Source of the DNA: an uncultured Clostridia bacterium
GTDB taxonomy: Bacteria; Bacillota_I; Bacilli_A; RF39; UBA660
Length of the DNA: 20,819 bases
NCBI GenBank assembly: GCA_947304495.1
Contig: CAMZBG010000024.1
Span: 1 to 20,819, forward strand
Direction of reading: 5' to 3'
Positions within the stretch are counted from its first letter, which is position 1. Every line of letters begins with the position of its first letter. Positions 7,268-14,229 of the stretch are shown in pieces. The position numbers and the translations under genes were made by a program. The notes under the pieces were generated by a model. It ran no database searches. It saw nothing but the letters and a program-made list of their open reading frames with translations, and was not told where the DNA came from.

Positions 7268-7975
7268 CTATTTACTGTCAATTGTATAATAGTCATTTGT
7301 ATAATACGAATAATAGCCATTCTTCTTAACATTAGCTTTATTTATAACAATTCCAGTTATTTTACTATTCGCAGTTTCAAAAACCTTCTTTGTTCTTTCC
7401 AACAATTCAAACTGCGTTCTCCCACTAGACACTATAACCAGGTTAGCATCACTATATTTTAATAATACTGATGTATCACTTATCCCTAATACCGGTGGAC
7501 AATCAAGTATGATAATATCATAAAGCTTTTTTAAACTAGCAATCAATTTCTCATTACTATGTGAGGATAATAATTCTATTGGATTAGGTGGAGTCGGGCC
7601 AGTAGGTATTAAATCAATATTTTTCATTTTTGTTGCAACAATATATCTGCTCAGTTTTATCTCTTCTTTATAATTTAGTATCAAATTAGAATACCCTCCA
7701 TCAGCAGGGTTATCCACTCCAAAAATGGTATGTTCTCTTCCCCTTCGCAAATCACAATCAATTATTAATACCTTTTTACCTTCTTGGGCATAGGCAGCTG
7801 CTAAATTTGCTGAAATAAAGCTTTTTCCATCTCCAGCCTCAGGTGAAGTATTTAGTATAACCTTAAGCTCCTTATCAACAGCAGAAAACTGTAGATTAGT
7901 CCTAATATTTTTAATCGATTCACTAAACATCGACTTAGGATTAATCGTAATCAATAAATCTGTATTATTTTCCAT
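7268..7975 (-). CDS. cpsD: CpsD/CapB-type bacterial tyrosine kinase
   Basis: Cytoplasmic P-loop tyrosine autokinase that works with a CpsC-type membrane partner to control polysaccharide chain synthesis and export. 235 residues. Walker A at 44-52 (SPEAGDGKS), Walker A' around 70-78 (LIIDCDLRR), Walker B at 155-161 (IILDCPP). The C terminus (219-230) has six tyrosines in NGYYSYYTNDYY, the usual autophosphorylation cluster. The length fits the short, separate kinase of Gram-positive systems. It begins 8 bases after the cpsC stop, with AGGTG before the ATG. No glycosyltransferase, flippase or polymerase gene follows: the next feature is a tRNA, so this pair is detached from any polysaccharide cluster in this window. 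Confidence 0.93.
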   Translation of the reverse strand: MENNTDLLITINPKSMFSESIKNIRTNLQFSAVDKELKVILNTSPEAGDGKSFISANLAAAYAQEGKKVLIIDCDLRRGREHTIFGVDNPADGGYSNLILNYKEEIKLSRYIVATKMKNIDLIPTGPTPPNPIELLSSHSNEKLIASLKKLYDIIILDCPPVLGISDTSVLLKYSDANLVIVSSGRTQFELLERTKKVFETANSKITGIVINKANVKKNGYYSYYTNDYYTIDSK

Positions 7976-7983
7976 CTTTTCAC

Positions 7984-8673
7984 CTACTTATGCTTTCTTT
8001 TAACTTCCGGAACAACACCAAATACCGGCAATCCTAAACCATTTTCGATTTCTTCAGGAGACTTAATAGTTGTATCAAAATAGTATATAATAAATATTAT
8101 AGCACCAGCCAATACAATACCAACTAAAAGATAAATAGCAAACTCTTTTAAATAATTAATATTATATGGTTCAGCAGCTTCTTCAGCTACATCTACTACC
8201 GAAACATTTTGCAATTTATAAATAGATTTTATCTCTTCGCTAAACACCTTAACTATTTCATTAGCAATTTCTGCAGCTAATCCTTTATCTTTATCAATTA
8301 CTCTTATTTTTATAATCTCCGTATTATCAGAATTAGTAACTTTAACTTCATCTAATAACTCATCAACTGTATAATCCAATGACAAATTCTTTATTACTGC
8401 TTCAGCAATTCTTCTAGATTTAACAATTTCACTATAGGTACTAACTAAACCTTTGTTAAGCTGTACATCAGTTTGAGAATAACCATTTCCATTTCCACCT
8501 GCTTGACCTTCATCACTAACCAAAACAATACTAGACGTACTTTCATAAACAGGCACCTTTAAAAAAAATGAATACACAGATCCTAGTAATAATACTACCA
8601 ATACTATTATTAACATTACAAATATTCTATTTTTAAAATACGTAAACAACTCTTTTAAATTGATTTCTTCCAT
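7984..8673 (-). CDS. cpsC: CpsC/Wzz-type chain-length and kinase-modulator protein
   Basis: Membrane co-polymerase of the Wzz superfamily, which supplies the transmembrane activator for the separate kinase. 229 residues. Two membrane segments (about 16-36 and 177-198) flank an extracellular domain starting VYESTSSIVLV, typical of the Wzz N-terminal region. The cytoplasmic tail contains DTTIKSPEEIENGLGLPVFGVVPEVK, the standard segment that meets the kinase. AAAGGG lies 10 bases before the ATG. It is first of a two-gene unit with cpsD and is transcribed away from the hydrolase gene at 8814 across a 140-base gap that must hold both promoters. The short Gly/Asn-rich insert (GQAGGNGNGYS) in the ectodomain is probably a loop. 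Confidence 0.92.
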   Translation of the reverse strand: MEEINLKELFTYFKNRIFVMLIIVLVVLLLGSVYSFFLKVPVYESTSSIVLVSDEGQAGGNGNGYSQTDVQLNKGLVSTYSEIVKSRRIAEAVIKNLSLDYTVDELLDEVKVTNSDNTEIIKIRVIDKDKGLAAEIANEIVKVFSEEIKSIYKLQNVSVVDVAEEAAEPYNINYLKEFAIYLLVGIVLAGAIIFIIYYFDTTIKSPEEIENGLGLPVFGVVPEVKRKHK

Positions 8674-8764
8674 GTGATAAACCCTTTCTTATTACTCGTA
8701 TATATCCTATCTCATAATATCATAATTATTAAAAAAATAGAATATAAAAGTACTACTTTTCGTA

Positions 8765-8793
8765 TTGTTAAATAACCTAAAATATTATAATAT
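8765..8793 (+). promoter_or_regulatory. Probable promoter of the hydrolase-rnr unit
   Basis: TTGTTA at 8765-8770 with TATAAT at 8786-8791 (15-bp spacer) or TAATAT at 8788-8793 (17-bp spacer). The region is almost all AT, so chance matches are likely. GAGAGGATG before the ATG at 8814 is the ribosome site. Confidence 0.45.
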
Positions 8794-8813
8794 TATATAG
8801 AGAGGATGATAGC

Positions 8814-9821
8814 ATGAAGAATACTAATCTATTTTTATTTACTACTATAAATTTACTTATTTGCTTAATAACCGTTATAGTATGTACCTCTTCTAATAAT
8901 AACACTTCTTATGCTATCAACGAAAAAACTACCAAAATAACTAATATATATAATGATTCCTTATTTGATGTTTCAGATTACGTAGATGATGATTTTCATC
9001 CCATTGATTTAAATTCCAAAATATATGGTAACGATATAACAGTATTAGATTCTAATTATAAAATAAGCGAAAAACTACTCACTACAATCAAAGATGATAT
9101 TAGCGAATACAAAGCACCTGTTTCCTTTTATATAATCAGTTTAAAAGATGGAATGACTATTGGTTATAATGTAGATAAACAATTTGAAACAGCTAGTTCA
9201 ATTAAAGCACCATATGCCTTATATTTATATAAAGAAATTGCTAATGGTACCATTGATAAAAATAAAACTATCACCTACACCAACTCTGATTACAAAACTG
9301 GAACAGGCATTATAAAAAATAGTGACGAAGGCACAGATTACACCGTTGAAGATCTTATAAAGTATTCTCTTCAGGAATCCGATAATATAGCTCACAACAT
9401 GTTACATAAAGAATTTGGAGTAAGCGGCTACAACGAAATGCTAAGAAATCTCGGAACTAAATACTTATATCTAGCGCCAAATAATATATGGAGTTTTACA
9501 AGTGCTAGAAGTTCAGCTTTAATCTGGCAAGAAATATATAAATTTAGTTATGAATCACAAGAAGGTATCAATTTTATGAACATCTTAGCAAACGGAAAAT
9601 ACAACTATTTTAAAGAAATCATTCCTAACAAACCAAGTGCTTCTAAGACAGGTTTTGCTTCTAAAGATGTTATTGAGACAGGAATAGTATTTGACAAAAA
9701 AAATCCTTACATAGCAATAGCAGTAGCTAACAAAGGTGGTAGTATTGGTGCCTATACGGAAGTTCTAAAACTAATTAACTACATAAACGATATCATGAAT
9801 GAATATGAATCATATAAATAA
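8814..9821 (+). CDS. Exported penicillin-interacting serine hydrolase (class A beta-lactamase fold)
   Basis: 335 residues with an N-terminal signal or anchor segment (8-24) and possible cleavage after TSYA at about 34. The three active-site motifs of the family are present: S128-S-I-K131 (SxxK), S189-D-N191 and K278-T-G280. The general-base Glu of class A beta-lactamases (ExxLN omega loop) has no counterpart: between SDN and the helix TSARSSALIWQE there is only a short LYLAPNNIWSF. That argues against efficient penicillin hydrolysis and for a peptidoglycan-related or unknown serine hydrolase. A region of about 90 residues precedes the catalytic domain. It is the first gene of a two-gene unit: the RNase gene starts 15 bases later. 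CDS start supported by GAGAGGATG 7 bases upstream. Confidence 0.85.
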   Translation: MKNTNLFLFTTINLLICLITVIVCTSSNNNTSYAINEKTTKITNIYNDSLFDVSDYVDDDFHPIDLNSKIYGNDITVLDSNYKISEKLLTTIKDDISEYKAPVSFYIISLKDGMTIGYNVDKQFETASSIKAPYALYLYKEIANGTIDKNKTITYTNSDYKTGTGIIKNSDEGTDYTVEDLIKYSLQESDNIAHNMLHKEFGVSGYNEMLRNLGTKYLYLAPNNIWSFTSARSSALIWQEIYKFSYESQEGINFMNILANGKYNYFKEIIPNKPSASKTGFASKDVIETGIVFDKKNPYIAIAVANKGGSIGAYTEVLKLINYINDIMNEYESYK

Positions 9822-9836
9822 GGAGAGAAAAAAACT

Positions 9837-11897
9837 ATGAAAAGACTAACAGAACTAATATTAGAATCTCTCACTCACCAAAAGTATACTAAGGCAGCTC
9901 TTATAGAAGAGCTAGGGATTCAAACCAAAGAAATGAATACAGCTTTAAAAATATTGGAAGAAGAAGGGAAAATATATATAGATAAAAACGGAGTTATAAA
10001 AGAGTTCCCATCCAATTTAATATTCGGCCAAATAAAAGCCACCAATAATAAATATTATATGAACTACAACGGAATTCGTTATCAAATAGAATTTCGCTAC
10101 GATTCAGGATTATTAAATAGAGATACAATCATAGCTAAACCAACCGGAAAGCTGGATAACGGAAGACCTGTCGCAACATTAGAAAAAATAGTTAAAAGAT
10201 ATGATGGAATAGTTATCTGTGAGGTCCAAGAAATAGAAGGGGAAAAAAGTCTTATCGATATATACAATGATCCTCCTTGTATTATAAAAATATCAAACAA
10301 CGCTTTAAAAAAATACAACCATAGAGATCGTTTGAAAGTACAAATAGGAATCCGACCTACTCATAACGTATACGAAGGAAAAGTTTTAGAATATTTAGGC
10401 AATAAAAAAAATCCACAGATAGAACACAAATCATTTTTAGCAAAATTCAATTTAAAAACAGGATTTTCTGATGAATCAATAGAAGAGGCTAAAAAGGCTT
10501 GCATAACTGAAAAAGAATTGCAGGGGCGTTTGGATTTAACATCATATCCAACTATAACAATCGATTCTCCAACAAATAAAGTAAGAGACGATTCATTTTT
10601 CATAACCAGACTTCAAAATGGGCAGATAATACTCCATATAAATATAGTTGATATCACACCATGGGTAAAACCTGGAACCGCATTATGGAAAGATGCCAAA
10701 GAAAAAAGCGAGTCCGTTTATACGGCCGATAATGTAGAACCATTGCTTCCTCCTCAACTATTATCAAGAGTAGGCTCATTAGACGAAGGAAAAACCAGAT
10801 TAGCCCAAACACTAATGGTACAATTTGACGAAAACTATAATATTGTGGGTTTTGACTTGAAACCAAGTATTATAAAAACCAAAAAAAATTGCACATACGA
10901 TGATGTAAACAAAATACTTGAAACAGGAATCACCCCACCTGGTTACGAAGATTTAAAAGATGATATAATAACTATTCAAAACATTGCCAGTAAATATATG
11001 AAAGAACTAGAAAGAAATGGTTATATAGCATTTCCAATTCAACAAGACGAATACATTGAAAATGAACTAGGAGAAATAGTTAGAATTAAAAAACGAAAAA
11101 GAGGAAAAAGTCAAGATATGGTTCAAGCAATTATGATTCTTGCCAATAGTATGATTCCCTACTTTGTTCAATTACCGGCTCCATATAGAAATAATAAAGC
11201 TCCTTCAAAAGAAGAAATGAATATCATCATCCAAGAATTAAATAATCACGGAATTCACGTTAATACAAACAGGAACATAGAGCCAACCATGCAAATAAAA
11301 GGTATACTTCGCCAAATAAAGGATAAAAAAACGAAAGATAAGGCCGCTTATATAATACTTCAACATGTCACTCAGTCCTTCTATTCACCAGAAAGCCAAG
11401 GACACTTCATAATGGGATTAGATAATTACACAAAATGGACCTCTCCAGTTAGAAGATTTGGCGATTTATTATTACACACTATAATACAAGAACAAAATGA
11501 GTTGGATTTCACGAAACAACAAGGAATAAAACTAGAAGAAATGGTTAAAATGTGTGAAAAGTTATCAAATCATGACAAATTAGCAAGAATAATAGAAAAC
11601 ACTAGTTATCAAAAGCGCTGGGAAAAGGGAGAAGATAAAAGAAAAAATCTAACAAAAATTATAATAACTTTCATTAGCCCAAAACTAATTGTTATTAGAG
11701 ATATCAATGGCAACTATGGACAAATGCCAAGAAAAGGGTTCAGATACACCCCGCAAACCAACTCTTACAAAGCTAATGGCTATACTCTCCATGTAGGAAC
11801 AATTACAAAAGGTAGGCTAAAAATGACTATCAAAGGTATACCTATTTATGTAATTCCCAAGGAAGAAGAGGAAAAATTAAGACTTACCAGAAGGTAA
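9837..11897 (+). CDS. rnr: Divergent RNase II/RNase R family exoribonuclease
   Basis: Processive 3'-5' hydrolytic RNA degradation is the family role. 686 residues: N-terminal winged helix (about 1-57), cold-shock OB domains (about 60-200), RNB catalytic domain (about 235-560) and a degenerate S1-like C-terminal region. Family landmarks include TID (D243), D251-D252, VEPLLPPQLL and TSPVRRFGDLLLH (535 onward, with the catalytic Arg pair R539/R540). The Mg-binding motif is altered: canonical DxxxxxDxDD has Val249 in place of its second Asp, leaving D243, D251 and D252. The ribosome site AAGGAGAG is 10 bases before the ATG. Many details differ from housekeeping RNase R, so this may be a second, specialised copy; the symbol is by family only. 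It ends in a shared terminator with the convergent zinc-ribbon gene. Confidence 0.88.
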   Translation: MKRLTELILESLTHQKYTKAALIEELGIQTKEMNTALKILEEEGKIYIDKNGVIKEFPSNLIFGQIKATNNKYYMNYNGIRYQIEFRYDSGLLNRDTIIAKPTGKLDNGRPVATLEKIVKRYDGIVICEVQEIEGEKSLIDIYNDPPCIIKISNNALKKYNHRDRLKVQIGIRPTHNVYEGKVLEYLGNKKNPQIEHKSFLAKFNLKTGFSDESIEEAKKACITEKELQGRLDLTSYPTITIDSPTNKVRDDSFFITRLQNGQIILHINIVDITPWVKPGTALWKDAKEKSESVYTADNVEPLLPPQLLSRVGSLDEGKTRLAQTLMVQFDENYNIVGFDLKPSIIKTKKNCTYDDVNKILETGITPPGYEDLKDDIITIQNIASKYMKELERNGYIAFPIQQDEYIENELGEIVRIKKRKRGKSQDMVQAIMILANSMIPYFVQLPAPYRNNKAPSKEEMNIIIQELNNHGIHVNTNRNIEPTMQIKGILRQIKDKKTKDKAAYIILQHVTQSFYSPESQGHFIMGLDNYTKWTSPVRRFGDLLLHTIIQEQNELDFTKQQGIKLEEMVKMCEKLSNHDKLARIIENTSYQKRWEKGEDKRKNLTKIIITFISPKLIVIRDINGNYGQMPRKGFRYTPQTNSYKANGYTLHVGTITKGRLKMTIKGIPIYVIPKEEEEKLRLTRR

Positions 11898-11902
11898 GCC
11901 TT
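11879..11902. terminator. Shared bidirectional terminator
   Basis: Core stem CTTACC/GGTAAG with AGAA loop; on the minus strand it extends to 10 bp (with one G-U pair) and is followed by AAUUUUU. It contains the stop codon of the RNase gene and directly touches the stop of the convergent zinc-ribbon gene. Confidence 0.68.
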
Positions 11903-12166
11903 TTAATTTGTCATAACAACAACAAGAACTATTATCCCCACCATTACAAGAAGCATAATAGCTATCATCTTTCCAAGTCTAGCATTTTCTCCATCAGTGT
12001 TACTAGCACTTTTATACATAGCAGTATTTTGATCTCGATACTCATTCCATTTAGGGTCTAACAATTCACGCATAATCTTCTTTTGATCCATAGGAATCAT
12101 TCTTCCACAATTAGGACAAGTTCCACCTTTAGTAGGCAACGCCGCTCCACAATACTTACAATTCAT
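11903..12166 (-). CDS. Small zinc-ribbon membrane protein
   Basis: 87 residues. The N-terminal zinc ribbon has C3xxC6 and C17xxC20 (CKYCG...CPNCG), followed by a charged linker and one C-terminal membrane segment (about 67-84), placing the ribbon in the cytoplasm in the tail-anchored orientation. Such zinc-ribbon plus one-helix proteins are common in Bacillota and poorly characterised. The ATG is 2 bases past the trmL stop and its ribosome site GAAGGTG lies inside the trmL end, so translation is probably coupled. It is the last gene of the unit. Confidence 0.87.
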   Translation of the reverse strand: MNCKYCGAALPTKGGTCPNCGRMIPMDQKKIMRELLDPKWNEYRDQNTAMYKSASNTDGENARLGKMIAIMLLVMVGIIVLVVVMTN

Positions 12167-12168
12167 AT

Positions 12169-12702
12169 CTATTCACCTTCAAAATCTTCAATAAAATGAT
12201 TTCCCTTATGCCCTATATCATCCGGTTCGTCACGAAGCAAATCATTATAATCCTGTTGTCTTAAAGCCTCATAAACCATTATAGCTACCGTATTAGATAA
12301 ATTTAAAGCCCTTACTTTATCCGTCATAGGCATTCTCATACATTTATCCAAATGAGGTTTTAATATTTCTCTCGGTATTCCTGTACTCTCCTTACCAAAA
12401 ACAAAATATATATTCTTAGTACTATCACTATAATCATAAGAAGTATGCGGCTTATGACCATACCTTGTTAAAAAATAAAACTCTCCATCTTTATTCTGAG
12501 AATAAAAATCATCCCAGTTTTCATAAACAGTATAATCACAATAATCTATATAATTAACACCACTTCTTCTTATATACTTTTCATCTAAAGAAAAACCTAG
12601 AGGTTTAATAAAATGCAACTTCGTATTAGTTGCAACACAGGTTCTCATAATATTCCCTGAATTACCGGGTATTTCCGGCTCAAACAAAACAACATTTATC
12701 AT
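12169..12702 (-). CDS. trmL: tRNA (cytidine(34)-2'-O)-methyltransferase
   Basis: SPOUT-class enzyme that methylates the ribose at position 34 of tRNA-Leu isoacceptors using SAM. About 177 residues, normal for TrmL. The start is the ATG at 12700-12702 (MINVVLFEPEIPGNSGN) with AGGTG 6 bases upstream; the GTG that would add three residues is part of that ribosome site. Family motifs: PEIPGNSGNIMRTC (N-terminal SPOUT), FVFGKESTGIP (motif 2) and MPMTDKVRALNLSNTVAI (motif 3, knot and SAM site). The C terminus has a short acidic extension after ALRQQDY. It is middle gene of trx-like, trmL, zinc ribbon; a hairpin lies just before its ribosome site. Confidence 0.95.
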   Translation of the reverse strand: MINVVLFEPEIPGNSGNIMRTCVATNTKLHFIKPLGFSLDEKYIRRSGVNYIDYCDYTVYENWDDFYSQNKDGEFYFLTRYGHKPHTSYDYSDSTKNIYFVFGKESTGIPREILKPHLDKCMRMPMTDKVRALNLSNTVAIMVYEALRQQDYNDLLRDEPDDIGHKGNHFIEDFEGE

Positions 12703-12717
12703 ATCTATCACCTAATA

Positions 12718-12741
12718 AATAAAGACCTAATGGTCTTTATT
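12718..12741 (-). terminator. Hairpin between the thioredoxin-like gene and trmL
   Basis: Perfect 10-bp stem AATAAAGACC/GGTCTTTATT with a 4-base loop, including the stop codon of the upstream gene and ending 15 bases before the trmL ATG. The U-run is interrupted (UUUAUUUAUU), so it looks like a partial terminator that lowers trmL expression relative to the first gene. Confidence 0.55.
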
Positions 12742-13291
12742 GTTCTATCTTATTCGCATCTAATAATTTTTGAAAATCATCAGCTGTAATCATCTTATTA
12801 TCACTTCTTGATATAATACCACCTTTTACTACTTCTCCATCCCTATAATAAATAATAGTAGGTATATTAACTATTTTTTCATCTCTTAATCCTAAAGCCC
12901 TATTAACATCATTAACATAATCTTTATTATCTTTAATACCAGTAACATTTAGATAATAAAATTGATCAACAATATCATATTTCTTAATAATCTTAGCTAA
13001 TGACTTTTCCATATTAAATATTTCTTCATCACCAGTATAACTAACATATACATAATACTCATCTGGGGCTTCTGAAAAAATATCAAATATTTCATTTAAA
13101 TCTTTTATTTCATTAGAAATAACATTACTCTTTATCAAATAAGAAGTAGAAACCTTCTCTTCTTTATACACTTTATACCAAGCAAAACAATACCAAACTA
13201 GTAATAAAATACCAATTATTACTGCAATTGCAATTACATAGTTTTTAGTGGGAATATATCTCTCATTCTTTTTTATATCGGTCATAGCCAT
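12737..13291 (-). CDS. Membrane-anchored thioredoxin-fold protein lacking CxxC
   Basis: 184 residues: cytoplasmic N terminus, one membrane segment (about 18-38), then a thioredoxin-like domain outside the membrane. YYVYVSYTGDEEIFNMEKSL is placed like the beta strand, active-site loop and helix of thioredoxins, but TGDEE replaces the CxxC cysteines. The cis-Pro loop is kept as VNIPTIIYYRDGEVV (P144), followed by a typical final helix (TADDFQKLLDA). The only Cys is in the membrane segment, so it cannot do dithiol exchange; a binding or scaffold role is inferred. Two starts two codons apart (MAM) both have an AGGT-type ribosome site; the first is given. First gene of a three-gene unit with trmL, driven by a clear promoter. 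Confidence 0.8.
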   Translation of the reverse strand: MAMTDIKKNERYIPTKNYVIAIAVIIGILLLVWYCFAWYKVYKEEKVSTSYLIKSNVISNEIKDLNEIFDIFSEAPDEYYVYVSYTGDEEIFNMEKSLAKIIKKYDIVDQFYYLNVTGIKDNKDYVNDVNRALGLRDEKIVNIPTIIYYRDGEVVKGGIISRSDNKMITADDFQKLLDANKIEQ

Positions 13292-13312
13292 TACCTACCT
13301 AATTACACCTTA

Positions 13313-13341
13313 ATTCTATCATATATTTATATCCTTTGCAA
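13313..13341 (-). promoter_or_regulatory. Promoter of the trx-like/trmL/zinc-ribbon unit
   Basis: TTGCAA (13336-13341), 17-bp spacer, TAGAAT (13313-13318) with a TG one base upstream of the -10 box (extended -10). It is 22 bases before the first ATG. Confidence 0.75.
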
Positions 13342-13394
13342 TTTAGAATAAATATTATTCAACTAATCACACTTATTTAGGTAATGCAATATAA

Positions 13395-14138
13395 CTAAAC
13401 ATTATATATCAGATTATATGGATGCCCCCTCTTATCAATATGGTCTAAATTTAAACCAAGCTTTTTAGCAACTTTTATTAAATCCTCATATTCTTCAATT
13501 GGTTTTTTAGAATATTGCTTAACCTCTATTTCTATAAAATACCCCAATTCTTTTACGTAATCCAACGCAATTTCATATTTATCTAGATACATATATGTTT
13601 TTCTATATTTGTCTACTGTACATATTGCTTCTAACCCCAGGATTTTAAATATCCGATCCAAATTATCACTATTATCAATTTCCACTTCATATTCATCACA
13701 ATAAATATTATCGTGCCAATTTTTATAATTCAATATTTTTTTATTTCCTCTTATTCCTATTCTTAACCATTCATTTGTTTCTTCCTTTCTTAAAAAGGTC
13801 CTATATGTTGGTTGATAATAAGTATCTACTTGTTGATTCTCTTTAAGATATTTAGCCCTTGCTTCCATAAATCTATCCAACTCTTTATACTCATCTTTCG
13901 AAAGCTTTATTTTAATTTCTGTTTCAACGTCACTTTTTACATCTTCGCCATATAATAAATATCCCAAACCACAATCCAAGATTTCCGATAACTTAACTAA
14001 TATCTCCAATCCAGGTTCTGTTCGATCCAATTCCCAACTAGAAACCGTCTTATCTGTCACAAAAAGTTTATTAGCCAATTCCATTTGAGACATATTTTTA
14101 TCTTTTCGTAATTTACTAATCCTTTTACCAATCTTCAT
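13395..14138 (-). CDS. XRE-type HTH fused to a CYTH (CyaB/ThTPase-like) domain
   Basis: 247 residues, two domains. Residues 5-62 are an HTH_3 DNA-binding domain (MSQMELANKLFVTDKTVSSWE, then LEILVKLSEILDC). From 71 onward the sequence is a CYTH domain: signature E72-T-E-I-K76 (ExExK), basic strand FLRKEETNEWLRIGIRGNKK, acidic strand DEYEVEI (148-154), VDKYRKTYMYL, ALDYVKELGYFIEIE (191-205, the usual LD-x-V-x-x-LG-F-x-E-I-E block) and a closing helix. CYTH tunnels bind and process triphosphates (adenylyl cyclase class IV, thiamine triphosphatase, tripolyphosphatase). The inference is a ligand-responsive regulator; whether it still has catalysis is open. Two palindromes over its promoter suggest autoregulation. 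GAGGTGAAGGAAG precedes the ATG. It follows the SGNH gene but has its own promoter. Confidence 0.87.
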   Translation of the reverse strand: MKIGKRISKLRKDKNMSQMELANKLFVTDKTVSSWELDRTEPGLEILVKLSEILDCGLGYLLYGEDVKSDVETEIKIKLSKDEYKELDRFMEARAKYLKENQQVDTYYQPTYRTFLRKEETNEWLRIGIRGNKKILNYKNWHDNIYCDEYEVEIDNSDNLDRIFKILGLEAICTVDKYRKTYMYLDKYEIALDYVKELGYFIEIEVKQYSKKPIEEYEDLIKVAKKLGLNLDHIDKRGHPYNLIYNV

Positions 14139-14157
14139 CTTCCTTCACCTCAAAAAT

Positions 14158-14200
14158 ATTATATCATTAATACCGAAGTATCTTCGTCTACAATTTGTAG
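14158..14200 (-). promoter_or_regulatory. HTH-CYTH promoter with two tandem palindromes
   Basis: A TATAAT -10 box at 14158-14163 lies 19 bases before the ATG. Upstream are CGAAG-TAT-CTTCG (14174-14186), covering the spacer and the position of the -35 box, and CTACAA-T-TTGTAG (14188-14200), one base away. Both are 13-base perfect palindromes, the right size for an XRE dimer, and the two have different sequences. The -35 hexamer (CGAAGA) is poor. Best reading: operator sites for the HTH-CYTH protein itself, or for it and a second factor. Confidence 0.6.
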
Positions 14201-14204
14201 AGTT

Positions 14205-14229
14205 AAATAAAAATAATCCTTAGATTATT
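14205..14229 (-). terminator. Intrinsic terminator after the SGNH gene
   Basis: AATAATC/GATTATT stem with a 4-base loop (14212-14229), including the TAA stop; on the minus strand UUUAUUU follows. It isolates the SGNH gene from the HTH-CYTH gene and ends next to the distal palindrome. Confidence 0.65.

Noticed and set aside
8814..9821. Antibiotic-resistance beta-lactamase
   Set aside because: The SxxK, SDN and KTG motifs are present, but no ExxLN general base is visible, so a resistance role is not supported.
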